DNA from: LGRD01 sp031415135
Lineage (GTDB): Bacteria; Pseudomonadota; Gammaproteobacteria; Burkholderiales; Burkholderiaceae_C
Assembly (NCBI GenBank): GCA_031415135.1
Contig: JANORB010000037.1
Location: 1 to 27,625, forward strand
DNA length: 27,625 nucleotides
Direction: 5' to 3'
Position 1 is the stretch's first letter. Every line of letters begins with the position of its first letter. The notes below the pieces were generated by a model, which saw nothing but the letters and a program-made list of their open reading frames with translations, did not search any database and was not told the origin of the DNA. Both the position numbers and the translations under genes were made by a program. This document shows positions 17,083-24,292 of the stretch, piece after piece.

Positions 17083-17111
17083 AACGGGGATGTCAACGGG
17101 GATGTCAACGG
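17083..17111. repeat. 12-base tandem repeat upstream of the EF-G-like gene
   Basis: AACGGGGATGTC occurs at 17083-17094 and 17095-17106, followed by a partial third copy AACGG (17107-17111). It sits in the 157-base gap between the EF-G-like start and the stop of the 82-residue gene. It may be a slippage product with no function, or direct repeats for a regulator. Confidence 0.6.
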
Positions 17112-17114
17112 AAC

Positions 17115-17363
17115 TCACAGGTCGCCCATGCCGGTATCGGGGAGCTGGGCGCGGTTGTCGGGCCGCGTGGCGACCTGCCACAGCACCAGAATCGCCGTGC
17201 CCAGGCCATGGGCCTCGTGGCCCCGGCCTTGTTCGATGCAGGTCTGATGCTTCTGGACCAGCAAGCGAAGCAGCTCGCGGTCGCGATCCGAAATCACCGG
17301 ACTCTCAGGGTCGACGTCGGCGATGCGCCGCTTCTCTACAACGACCGATCTTGAAATCACCAT
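17115..17363 (-). CDS. Small hypothetical protein (82 residues)
   Basis: I do not recognise this family. The open frame starts at an ATG preceded by GAAGGTGG about eight bases upstream, a credible ribosome site. The product has a charged N-terminal half (VVEKRRIADVDPESPVISDRDRE is split by acidic and basic runs), a helix-prone centre LLRLLVQKHQTCIEQG with one Cys and one His, and a hydrophobic patch AILVLWQVATR. There is no signal peptide or membrane helix. It lies between the EF-G-like gene and AMP nucleosidase, all on the minus strand, but gaps of about 157 bases on each side argue against tight coupling. It could be spurious; composition and the ribosome site favour a real gene. Confidence 0.5.
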   Translation of the reverse strand: MVISRSVVVEKRRIADVDPESPVISDRDRELLRLLVQKHQTCIEQGRGHEAHGLGTAILVLWQVATRPDNRAQLPDTGMGDL

Positions 17364-17520
17364 GTCGCGCCACCTTCTCAGCGTTCACCGGCCGGCCGCT
17401 CACGCCTGACGCATCATGAGCACGACCCCGCATCGTTCTTCGCCCCTGAATCCTGCTGGCATGCGGGACTGTAAGCCTGTTCGGCGCCCGTGGGCCCCGA
17501 ACCGCGCCCGGCGGCCGGGG

Positions 17521-19038
17521 CTATTGGAACGCGACCTCCGCAAAGCTCCTGAGCTTGCGGCTGTGCAACTGGTCCACCCCCTGCTCGTGCAGCAACTCCA
17601 TCGCGCGGATGCCGATGCGCAGGTGCTGGTCGACCCGCGCGCGATAAAAATGGTTGGCCATGCCGGGCAGCTTGATCTCGCCGTGCAGCGGCTTGTCGCT
17701 GACGCACAGCAGGGTTCCATACGGCACCCGGAAGCGAAAGCCGTTGGCCGCGATGGTGGCGCTTTCCATGTCGAGCGCAATCGCCCGGCTCTGGCTGAAG
17801 CGGCGCTCGGGCGTGCGCTGCGGCAGCAGCTCCCAGTTGCGGTTGTCGGTGCTGGCCACGGTGCCGGTGCGCATGATGCGTTTCAACTCGTAGCCCTTGA
17901 GCTGGGTGATCTCGGCCACCGCCGCTTCCAGCGCCACCTGCACTTCGGCCAGCGCGGGAATCGGCACCCACAGCGGCAGGTCTTCGTCGAGCACGTGGTC
18001 TTCGCGCACATAACCGTGGGCCAGCACGTAGTCGCCCAGTTGCTGGGTGTTGCGCAGGCCGGCGCAGTGGCCGAGCATGATCCAGGCATGCGGGCGCAAC
18101 ACGGCAATGTGGTCGGTGATGGTCTTGGCGTTGGCCGGCCCGACGCCGATGTTGACCATCGTGATGCCGCTGCCATCCGGCCGCACCAGGTGGTAGGCCG
18201 GCATCTGCGGCAATCGCGGCGGCACCGCGCCGAGTTCGTCGCCGGGCTGCGCGGCATCACCCGACCGCCGCGTGACCACGTTGCCGGGCTCGACGAAGGC
18301 GCTGTAGCCGTCTTCGATCAGGTCCACATCGGCCATCAGCTCATGCCCCAGGCGCACGAACTCGTCGATGTAGAACTGGTAGTTGGTGAACAGCACGAAA
18401 TTCTGAAAGTGCTCCGGTGCCGTGCCGGTGTAGTGGCGCAGCCGGTGGAGTGAATAGTCGACCCGCTGCGCGGTGAACAGCGCCAGCGGCATTGCCGCGC
18501 CGGGGGCGGGCTCGTAAGTGCCGTTGGCAATGCCGTCGTCCATCGCCGCCAGGTCGGGCAGGTCGAACAGGTCGCGCATCAACAAGCGCCGCTCGGTGCT
18601 GAGGCTGCCTTCGATGTGGTCGTTGTCGGCGAGCGAAAAGTGGACCGGGATCGGCTGCGCGCTGGTGCCCACTTCGAGCGTCACCTGGTGGTTCATCAGC
18701 AGCAGCCGGAATTGCTCCAGGTAGTAGTTGCTGAACAGATCGGGCCGCGTCAACGTGGTCTCGTAGGTGCAGGGCCCGGCGACAAAGCCGTAGCTCAGGC
18801 GCGAATCGGCGCGCGCCACGGTGTCGGTGTGCACGCGCACGAACGGGTAGCAGGCGCGCACCCGGGTCTGGGCGTTGCGGCTCACCGCGGCCGCGCCGGG
18901 CACCGGGCCGGCGACAAACGCCTGCAGCGCTTCGCGCAGGTGGGCCACGCTGTGGTCGTAAATCATTCGCACCTGCGCCAAGGCCGCGGCCGGGTCGTCG
19001 AAGCGGGCGGGCGCCACAAAGGCGGACTGGGATCTCAT
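17521..19038 (-). CDS. amn: AMP nucleosidase
   Basis: A 505-residue cytoplasmic enzyme that hydrolyses AMP to adenine and ribose 5-phosphate, controlling adenylate levels and purine salvage. The N-terminal AMN-specific domain contains YPFVRVHTDTVARADSRLSYG. The C-terminal nucleoside-phosphorylase-fold domain has NIGVGPANAKTITDH and then GHCAGLR, GDYVLAHGYVREDHVLD and ALDMESATIAANG, which closely match the known bacterial enzyme. The start at 19038 (MRSQSAF) is chosen because the longer frame reads into low-complexity upstream sequence and E. coli Amn is 484 residues; no strong ribosome site is visible. It is divergent from dadA across 146 bases. Confidence 0.95.
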   Translation of the reverse strand: MRSQSAFVAPARFDDPAAALAQVRMIYDHSVAHLREALQAFVAGPVPGAAAVSRNAQTRVRACYPFVRVHTDTVARADSRLSYGFVAGPCTYETTLTRPDLFSNYYLEQFRLLLMNHQVTLEVGTSAQPIPVHFSLADNDHIEGSLSTERRLLMRDLFDLPDLAAMDDGIANGTYEPAPGAAMPLALFTAQRVDYSLHRLRHYTGTAPEHFQNFVLFTNYQFYIDEFVRLGHELMADVDLIEDGYSAFVEPGNVVTRRSGDAAQPGDELGAVPPRLPQMPAYHLVRPDGSGITMVNIGVGPANAKTITDHIAVLRPHAWIMLGHCAGLRNTQQLGDYVLAHGYVREDHVLDEDLPLWVPIPALAEVQVALEAAVAEITQLKGYELKRIMRTGTVASTDNRNWELLPQRTPERRFSQSRAIALDMESATIAANGFRFRVPYGTLLCVSDKPLHGEIKLPGMANHFYRARVDQHLRIGIRAMELLHEQGVDQLHSRKLRSFAEVAFQ

Positions 19039-19184
19039 GGTGTGGGTCGGTGGGTGGGTTGCGGAGCCGGGTGGAGCGCATTGTGGCGGCACGGCGGGCC
19101 GCGCTTTGTTCGGCCGACAGCGCTCAAAGCCGCGAGACATTTGCCGCCGGCGTGGATAAGCTGCCACTCCAAGGAGTCCACGCC

Positions 19185-20450
19185 ATGAAAGTGATCGTTC
19201 TGGGCAGCGGGGTGATCGGCGTGTCGTGCGCCTACCAGCTGGCCGCCGCCGGCCACGAGGTCACGGTGCTGGAGCGCCAGCCCGCCGCGGCGCTGGAAAC
19301 CAGCTACGGCAACGCCGGCGAGGTGTCCCCCGGTTACTCGGCGCCCTGGGCCGGCCCGGGGGTTCCGCTCAAGGCCGTCAAGTGGCTGTTGATGCGGCAC
19401 CGGCCGCTGGTGATCCGCCCGCACCTCGACCTGGATTTCATCCGCTGGGGCCTGGCGATGCTGCGCAACTGCACCGCCGCGCGCTATGAACTCAACAAGG
19501 GCCGCATGGTGCGGCTGGCCGAATACAGCCGCGACTGCCTGCGCGAGTTGCGTGCGCAAACCGGCATCCGCTACGACGAGCGGATGCAAGGCACTTTGCA
19601 GCTGTTTCGCACCCAGGCGCAGCTCGATGGCACGGCCGCCGACATCAACATCCTGCAGCGCTACGGCGTGCGCTTCGACTTGCTCGACATGGATGGCTGC
19701 ATTCGCCACGAGCCCGCGCTGGCCCGGGTGCGCGACAAGTTCGTCGGCGGGCTGCTGTTGCCCGGCGACGAAACCGGCGACTGTTTCAAGTTCACGCAGC
19801 GCCTGGCGGCACTGGCGCTGCAGCGCGGTGTGCAGTTCCGCTACGGCACGCAGATCAAGCGCCTGGTGCTGGCCGGCAAGCAGATCGACGGCGTGGCCAC
19901 CGGCGCCGGCACGCTCAAGGCCGACGCCTACCTCGTCGCGCTGGGCAGCTACTCGCCGTTGTTGCTCAAACCGGTGGGCATCCGCATTCCGGTCTACCCG
20001 GTCAAGGGTTACTCGATCACCGTGCCCATCACCGATGCCGCCGGCGCGCCCGAATCGACCGTGATGGACGAAACCCACAAGGTTGCGGTGACGCGCCTGG
20101 GCGACCGCATCCGCGTCGGCGGCACGGCCGAACTGGCGGGCTACACCTTGAAGCTGCACGACGCCCGCCGCCACACGCTGGAGCATGTGGTGACCGACCT
20201 GTTCCCGAACGGCGGCGACGTGTCGCGCGCCGAGTTCTGGTGCGGCCTGCGGCCGATGACACCCGACGGCACGCCGGTGGTCGGCGCCACCCGGCTGCCC
20301 AACCTGTACCTGGCCACCGGCCACGGCACGCTGGGCTGGACCATGGCCGCCGGCACCGGCCGCGTGATGGCCGATGTGGTCAGTGGACGCAAGCCGCAGA
20401 TCGACCTGGGCGGGTTGACGGTCGACCGCTACCCCAACGCCTACGCCTGA
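19185..20450 (+). CDS. dadA: D-amino acid dehydrogenase, small subunit (FAD-dependent)
   Basis: A 421-residue flavoprotein that oxidatively deaminates D-amino acids to 2-oxo acids, passing electrons to the membrane quinone pool. The FAD-binding motif is GSGVIG (residues 7-12). The family hallmark ETSYGNAGEVSPGYSAPWA follows near residue 41, then GVPLKAVKWLL. The C-terminal FAD domain has RPMTPDGTPVVGAT and LYLATGHGTLGWTMAAGTG. The start at 19185 has AAGGAG eight bases upstream. Length is close to E. coli DadA (432). No alanine racemase partner gene lies beside it here. It is divergent from amn and converges on the cyclophilin gene. Confidence 0.95.
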   Translation: MKVIVLGSGVIGVSCAYQLAAAGHEVTVLERQPAAALETSYGNAGEVSPGYSAPWAGPGVPLKAVKWLLMRHRPLVIRPHLDLDFIRWGLAMLRNCTAARYELNKGRMVRLAEYSRDCLRELRAQTGIRYDERMQGTLQLFRTQAQLDGTAADINILQRYGVRFDLLDMDGCIRHEPALARVRDKFVGGLLLPGDETGDCFKFTQRLAALALQRGVQFRYGTQIKRLVLAGKQIDGVATGAGTLKADAYLVALGSYSPLLLKPVGIRIPVYPVKGYSITVPITDAAGAPESTVMDETHKVAVTRLGDRIRVGGTAELAGYTLKLHDARRHTLEHVVTDLFPNGGDVSRAEFWCGLRPMTPDGTPVVGATRLPNLYLATGHGTLGWTMAAGTGRVMADVVSGRKPQIDLGGLTVDRYPNAYA

Positions 20451-20454
20451 GGCG

Positions 20455-20471
20455 CGGCGGCCCGGCCGCCG
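20455..20471. terminator. Perfect GC palindrome between convergent dadA and cyclophilin genes
   Basis: CGGCGGCC and GGCCGCCG form an 8-base perfect inverted repeat around one C. It fills nearly all of the 21-base space between the two stop codons. On the plus strand GTTATT follows, a short T-rich tail, so it probably serves as a compact bidirectional terminator. Confidence 0.5.
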
Positions 20472-21386
20472 TTATTGCGTCTGCGTCGCCGCGACGATCT
20501 GGATGTTGAGGTTCGGCGCGCACTCCGACAAGCCGGGAAACGGCGTGCAGGGCGCGGCGTCGATGCCATCGACCACGCTGGTGCCCGCGCTCACCGTGCC
20601 GAACACCGCGTAGCCGCCGTTCAGGCTGTCGAGGGTGAAGTTGTCGGCCACGTTGATGTAGAACTGCGACGTTGCCGAATTGGCCACGCTGGGGTCGCGC
20701 GCCATGCCGATGCTCCACAACACGTTGCTCAAACCCCGGTTCGCCTCCAACGGAACGGGGGCGAACGTGGCGGGCTTCAGCACCGGCGCCACGTTCTGGA
20801 AGACTGGAAGATAACCACCCCCTTGAACCACATTGGCGGTGTTGTTCACGCGGTGGAAGATGGTCCCCAGGTAGAACCCGGTGTTCACGTAGCTGAGGAA
20901 GTTGTTCACCGTGAGCGGCGCGTTGGTGGGGTACAGCGTGAACACCATCGTGCCGGTGAACGTGGCCCCTTCACTCACGGTCATCGTCACCTGCGGCAAG
21001 GGCACGCTGAAGGCCGCACTGCCCAACACCGCCCGATCCACTGCGCGACCCACGACGACCTGGCTGGTTCCCAAGGCACTCACCTTGCAGCCGTAGTAGG
21101 CGGTCCCGTAGCCGCTCAAGTAGGGCGGCGTGTTGATGAGAAACGCGTCTGTGCAGGCGGCCGAAGAGACGAACAGCCCTTGGTCGACGTCGGTGCCGGT
21201 CACAGCGATCACCATGTTCTGGCTGTACTTGGACGTTCCGGCCACGACGGACACCGAACTGACCGTGGGAACGGGCGCCGGGCTGTCGCCGCCACCGCCG
21301 CAGGCAGCGACCGTCAGCGCAAGCAGCGCGGCGCCGATGGGACGAAGGGCGTGCGGGCGCAGCGGCGCTGTCAGGGAAGTCGTCAT
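20472..21386 (-). CDS. Lipoprotein cyclophilin-type peptidyl-prolyl isomerase
   Basis: A 304-residue exported protein. The start at 21386 has GAGG about eight bases upstream. The leader ends in LALTVAAC, a lipobox with Cys29 as the likely lipidated residue, followed by a Gly/Pro/Ser linker. Residues ~35-125 form a beta-rich extra domain with a few cysteines that I do not recognise. The C-terminal ~165 residues are a cyclophilin domain: MVFTLYPTNAPLTVNNFLSYV, IFHRVNNTANVVQGGGY with the catalytic Arg of FHR, SQFYINVADN and GYAVFGTVSAG. It probably assists folding of envelope proteins from a membrane anchor. The N-terminal extension sets it apart from the short PpiA/PpiB forms. Confidence 0.9.
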   Translation of the reverse strand: MTTSLTAPLRPHALRPIGAALLALTVAACGGGGDSPAPVPTVSSVSVVAGTSKYSQNMVIAVTGTDVDQGLFVSSAACTDAFLINTPPYLSGYGTAYYGCKVSALGTSQVVVGRAVDRAVLGSAAFSVPLPQVTMTVSEGATFTGTMVFTLYPTNAPLTVNNFLSYVNTGFYLGTIFHRVNNTANVVQGGGYLPVFQNVAPVLKPATFAPVPLEANRGLSNVLWSIGMARDPSVANSATSQFYINVADNFTLDSLNGGYAVFGTVSAGTSVVDGIDAAPCTPFPGLSECAPNLNIQIVAATQTQ

Positions 21387-21483
21387 GCGGGGGTCCTCGT
21401 TGAAGCAGCCTGCGTCGGGCCGGAATGAACCCATAACGTCAACGGCGAGTTTAGGGTCGACAGGGTGGGCCGCCAGAAGTGCC

Positions 21484-21523
21484 CCGCAGCTGCGTGTTAC
21501 ACATCGTGACACACGCGCTGCGG
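21484..21523. terminator. Long near-perfect hairpin just after the SET-domain gene
   Basis: CCGCAGC-T-GCGTGT (21484-21497) pairs with ACACGCGCTGCGG (21511-21523), giving 13 base pairs with a single bulged T around a 13-base loop. It begins one base past the stop of the minus-strand SET-domain gene and lies about 100 bases upstream of the cyclophilin start. There is no U-tract on the minus strand, so it may be a U-less terminator, a 3'-end stabiliser or a protein-binding palindrome. Confidence 0.45.
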
Positions 21524-21524
21524 G

Positions 21525-22004
21525 TCACAGCCGCCCCACGCAACCGGCCGCGCCGCAGCGACAGCGCAGCCTGCCTTCGTGGTGGGTCTGGCCGTAGTCG
21601 ACCGTGATCTCGTCGCCCGCGCTGAGCCCGCGCATGGCGTAGATTTCCACCCGGCCCTGGCGGATGCGCAGCACGGCGTTGGGCGCGCAGGAATGGTTGG
21701 TGAAGCGCAGCGGGTCGGCCGAGCCGGTGGCGTCGATGGCGCGGCGCTCGCTCACCTCGACGATCATGATGCGCGCCGCCCCCTTGGCGCGCCGGCGCGC
21801 TTCTTTCACGCTGATCGATTCGCCGCGAATCTCGCCGATCTTGCGCCGCGGCGGAATCGACTCAGTCGCAAACGCGCCCTGGCCGTCGATGCGGCTGGCG
21901 CCCACCCGCAGCGCGAACTTTTGCGGGTCGGTGCGCGCGCCCCGCGGCCGGGCCGGCGCTTCGGCGGCGGGTGCGGTCGGTGGCAGGGGCAAGACGCGTG
22001 GCAT
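21525..22004 (-). CDS. SET-domain protein (putative lysine methyltransferase)
   Basis: A 159-residue protein consisting mostly of a SET domain. After a Pro/Ala-rich leader (~25 residues), the domain shows GASRIDGQGAFATESIPP (I-SET start), the S-adenosylmethionine/substrate-knot motif FTNHSCAPNA (NHSC at 103-106), GDEITVDYG with the catalytic Tyr137, and a CRCGAAGC post-SET-like cysteine cluster (Cys148, Cys150, Cys155). SET enzymes methylate protein lysines using S-adenosylmethionine. In bacteria their substrates are largely unknown. A possible start at 22004 has no strong ribosome site. It is divergent from the 106-residue orphan and lies upstream of the cyclophilin gene in the same direction. 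Confidence 0.9.
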   Translation of the reverse strand: MPRVLPLPPTAPAAEAPARPRGARTDPQKFALRVGASRIDGQGAFATESIPPRRKIGEIRGESISVKEARRRAKGAARIMIVEVSERRAIDATGSADPLRFTNHSCAPNAVLRIRQGRVEIYAMRGLSAGDEITVDYGQTHHEGRLRCRCGAAGCVGRL

Positions 22005-22182
22005 GGACCGGATTGTGGCGTCAAGCCCTCACAGGTCGAAAACCGCACCGCCATCCGCGCAGCATTTCACGCCGGCTGCGACGGAATGGCGAACAGCACC
22101 CTGGCCACCCCGCTGTTCCGCTGAATCCAGCGTTGACGCGGCCGATAGCATGGGCATCACACGCTTCAACCGGCACACCACC

Positions 22183-22503
22183 ATGCGTCATTCCAGCTCC
22201 TCCTTGCAGCACTTCGCGGCGGCCAAACGCTACCTCGGGCCTGGCGACGCCATCGAGTGGGAAGAGCTGCCGTCGCTGGCCGACTCGCTGGCCGAGCGGC
22301 TGGTCCACGAGCCTGCGCGCGGCCGCGGCGCGTCGTCGTTCGACAGCTCCCAGCTGTCGGCCTGGGACAACACCATGCCCGCCGACCTGCTGGTGATCAC
22401 ACCGACCCAGCCGTTCCGCGAAACGCTCAACGGCCTCGTCACGCGCGAAGTCCACGAGCCCGAGGTGTTCCGCCACTTCTTCGGCTCGCCGGCGCCGGGC
22501 TGA
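22183..22503 (+). CDS. Hypothetical protein (106 residues)
   Basis: I do not recognise the family. The protein has a mixed N-terminal region (MRHSSSSLQHFAAAKRYLGP), a central acidic helix-prone part (EWEELPSLADSLAERLV) and a C-terminal part with LLVITPTQPFRETLNG and EVFRHFFG. No signal peptide, membrane helix or metal motif is evident. An in-frame ATG at 22150 could extend it by 11 residues; neither start has a clear ribosome site. Amino-acid composition is balanced, unlike the Arg-rich shadow frames around it, which supports real coding. It is divergent from the SET-domain gene and 120 bases upstream of the MaoC gene. Confidence 0.6.
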   Translation: MRHSSSSLQHFAAAKRYLGPGDAIEWEELPSLADSLAERLVHEPARGRGASSFDSSQLSAWDNTMPADLLVITPTQPFRETLNGLVTREVHEPEVFRHFFGSPAPG

Positions 22504-22623
22504 AGCAAGCCGCGGCGTGAGCCGCACCAGGCTGCGGCCTGTGCGCGAATGGACACACGATGCGCTGCCGGGCGCAGGGCGCTGACGTTATCCTGCGGGT
22601 TTTAGCCTCGTCCGGATGCCCCC

Positions 22624-23136
22624 TTGAACGACGCCCCCGCCGCCGCATCGCCCCGCCCCGCGCTGTTGCACTGGGAAGACTTCCCCGTCGGCCAGGTGCG
22701 CGTCTTCGGCGCGATGCAGGTCACGCGCGATGCGGTGCTCGCGTTTGCGCGTGAATTCGATCCGCAACCGTTTCATCTCGATGACGAGGCCACCAAGGCG
22801 TCGTTGTTCGGGGGCCTGTCGGCCAGCGGCTGGCACACCTGCGCGATGGCGATGCGCATGATGTGCGACGCCTACCTGCTCGACGCGGCCAGCCTGGGCT
22901 CACCCGGCATCGACCACCTGAAATGGGTCAAACCGGTTTTCCCCGGCGACACCTTGAGCGTGCGCTTCACGGTGCTCGAAGCGCGGCCCATGAGCAGCCG
23001 CCCCGGCGTGGGCCTGGTGCGCTCGCAGTGGGACGTGTGCAACCAGTGCTGCGAGGTGGTGTTGACGATGCAAGGCTGGGGCATGTTCAGGCAGCGCGAT
23101 GCGGCGGGTGACCTCACGGTGACCCGCAGCGCCTGA
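22624..23136 (+). CDS. MaoC-family (R)-specific enoyl-CoA hydratase-like protein
   Basis: A 170-residue single hot-dog domain. The hydratase motif is FDPQPFHLDDEAT, with Asp46 and His51 at the five-residue spacing of the catalytic Asp/His pair, followed by FGGLSASGWHT, both diagnostic of the MaoC group. HLKWVKPVFPGDTL is the second conserved block. It should hydrate trans-2-enoyl-CoA or a related acyl-CoA in fatty-acid or polyhydroxyalkanoate metabolism, though many members have other acyl-CoA substrates. The start is a TTG at 22624; no in-frame ATG fits before the conserved region, and the ribosome site is weak. It is a single gene between unrelated neighbours, so the context does not narrow the substrate. 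Confidence 0.9.
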   Translation: MNDAPAAASPRPALLHWEDFPVGQVRVFGAMQVTRDAVLAFAREFDPQPFHLDDEATKASLFGGLSASGWHTCAMAMRMMCDAYLLDAASLGSPGIDHLKWVKPVFPGDTLSVRFTVLEARPMSSRPGVGLVRSQWDVCNQCCEVVLTMQGWGMFRQRDAAGDLTVTRSA

Positions 23137-23251
23137 GGCTGAGACAACGGCCGCCGCGCCCTGGGGCAAGCCCTCGGAGTTCGGGCCGGCGCACTGCCGC
23201 ACACTGCGCGCTGGCCCCGTGACGCGGGCGTTCAACCCTGCGGGAGCCTTC

Positions 23252-24256
23252 ATGGATTCGATTCGTCGCCGCCACCTTCTTGCCGCTGCCAGTGCCGCTG
23301 CCAGTGCCGCTGCGTTGCCGGCGTCGCTATGGGCCCAGAGCGGCTGGCCGCCCAAGCCGGTGCGAATCGTCGTGCCGTTTGCCGCCGGCGGCACCACCGA
23401 CATCCTGGCGCGCGCGCTGGCGCCCGAGTTGGCCAAGGTGTTCGGGCAGAGCTTCATCATCGAAAACAAGCCCGGCGCGGGTGGCAATGTGGGCGCCGAC
23501 CTGGTGGCCAAGTCGCCGGCCGACGGCACCACGCTGCTGATGGGCACGGTGGGCACACATGCCATCAACGCCGCGCTGTACCCGAAGATGCCTTACGACC
23601 CGGTGCGCGACTTCGCGCCCATCACCCTGGTGGCCGGCGTGCCCAATGTGCTGGTGCTGAACCCGGCCAAGGCCGCGGCGCTGAAGATCAACAGCGTGGC
23701 CGACCTGATCACGTATGCGCGCGCCAACCCGGGCAAGCTGAACATGGCGTCCAGCGGCAACGGCACTTCGATCCACCTCAGCGGTGAGCTGTTCAAGGCC
23801 ATGACCGGGACTTTCATGGTGCACTTTCCGTACCGCGGCTCGGGCCCGGCGCTGCTCGACCTGATCGGCGGCACCATGGATCTGATGTTCGACAACCTGC
23901 CCTCCGCGCTGCCGCAGATCAAGGCCGGCAAGCTCAAAGCCCTGGCCGTCACCAGCGCGCAGCGCAGCGCGGCCGTGCCCGACTTGCCCACCATTGCCGA
24001 AGCCGGCCCGGTCAAAGGCTTCGACGCCAGTTCGTGGTTCGGCCTGCTGGCGCCGGCGGGCACTCCGGCCGAGATCGTCAACCGGCTGCAGCTGGAGAGC
24101 GCCAAGGCGCTGGAGGGTGCCGCGCTGAAGGAGCGGCTGCTGGCGCAGGGCGCGATCCCGGGCGGCACGACGCCGGCCGAGTTCGCGGCCTACATCGCGG
24201 CCGAGACGAAGAAGTGGGCGCAGGTCGTCAAGGTCTCGGGCGCCAAGGTCGACTGA
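23252..24256 (+). CDS. Bug-family tripartite tricarboxylate transporter solute receptor
   Basis: A 334-residue periplasmic binding protein of the Bug/TctC type, which is hugely expanded in Burkholderiales. The start at 23252 follows GGGAG. The leader MDSIRRRHLLAAAS is twin-arginine-like and ends near LWAQ. The mature part shows the family signatures PVRIVVPFAAGGTTDILARA, IENKPGAGGNVGADLVAKS, DGTTLLMGTVGTHAIN and MTGTFMVHFPYRGSGPALLDL. Such receptors bind carboxylates or related organic acids for a TctA/TctB permease, which is not encoded here, so it is an orphan receptor. It converges on the racemase gene. Confidence 0.94.
   Translation: MDSIRRRHLLAAASAAASAAALPASLWAQSGWPPKPVRIVVPFAAGGTTDILARALAPELAKVFGQSFIIENKPGAGGNVGADLVAKSPADGTTLLMGTVGTHAINAALYPKMPYDPVRDFAPITLVAGVPNVLVLNPAKAAALKINSVADLITYARANPGKLNMASSGNGTSIHLSGELFKAMTGTFMVHFPYRGSGPALLDLIGGTMDLMFDNLPSALPQIKAGKLKALAVTSAQRSAAVPDLPTIAEAGPVKGFDASSWFGLLAPAGTPAEIVNRLQLESAKALEGAALKERLLAQGAIPGGTTPAEFAAYIAAETKKWAQVVKVSGAKVD
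23281..23313. repeat. 12-base tandem repeat inside the Bug-receptor signal peptide
   Basis: TGCCGCTGCCAG is present at 23281-23292 and 23293-23304, with nine more bases of a third copy to 23313. It encodes the AAASAAAS run of the leader's hydrophobic core. Gain or loss of a unit would change the signal peptide by four residues without shifting the frame. Confidence 0.7.
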
Positions 24257-24261
24257 CCACG

Positions 24262-24292
24262 GCGCGCGGGTGTGGGCTGGCAGCCCGCGCGC
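24262..24292. terminator. Bidirectional GC hairpin between convergent Bug-receptor and racemase genes
   Basis: GCGCGCGGG (24262-24270) pairs perfectly with CCCGCGCGC (24284-24292) around a 13-base loop that itself contains GGCTGGCAGCC-type pairing. It occupies the 36-base gap between the two convergent stops. There is no clear T-run, but the position and strength suggest transcription termination or 3'-end protection for both genes. Confidence 0.5.

Noticed and set aside
22150..22182. An upstream in-frame ATG for the 106-residue gene
   Set aside because: It has no ribosome site, and the extension (MGITRFNRHTT) adds nothing recognisable. The start at 22183 is kept, with the alternative noted.
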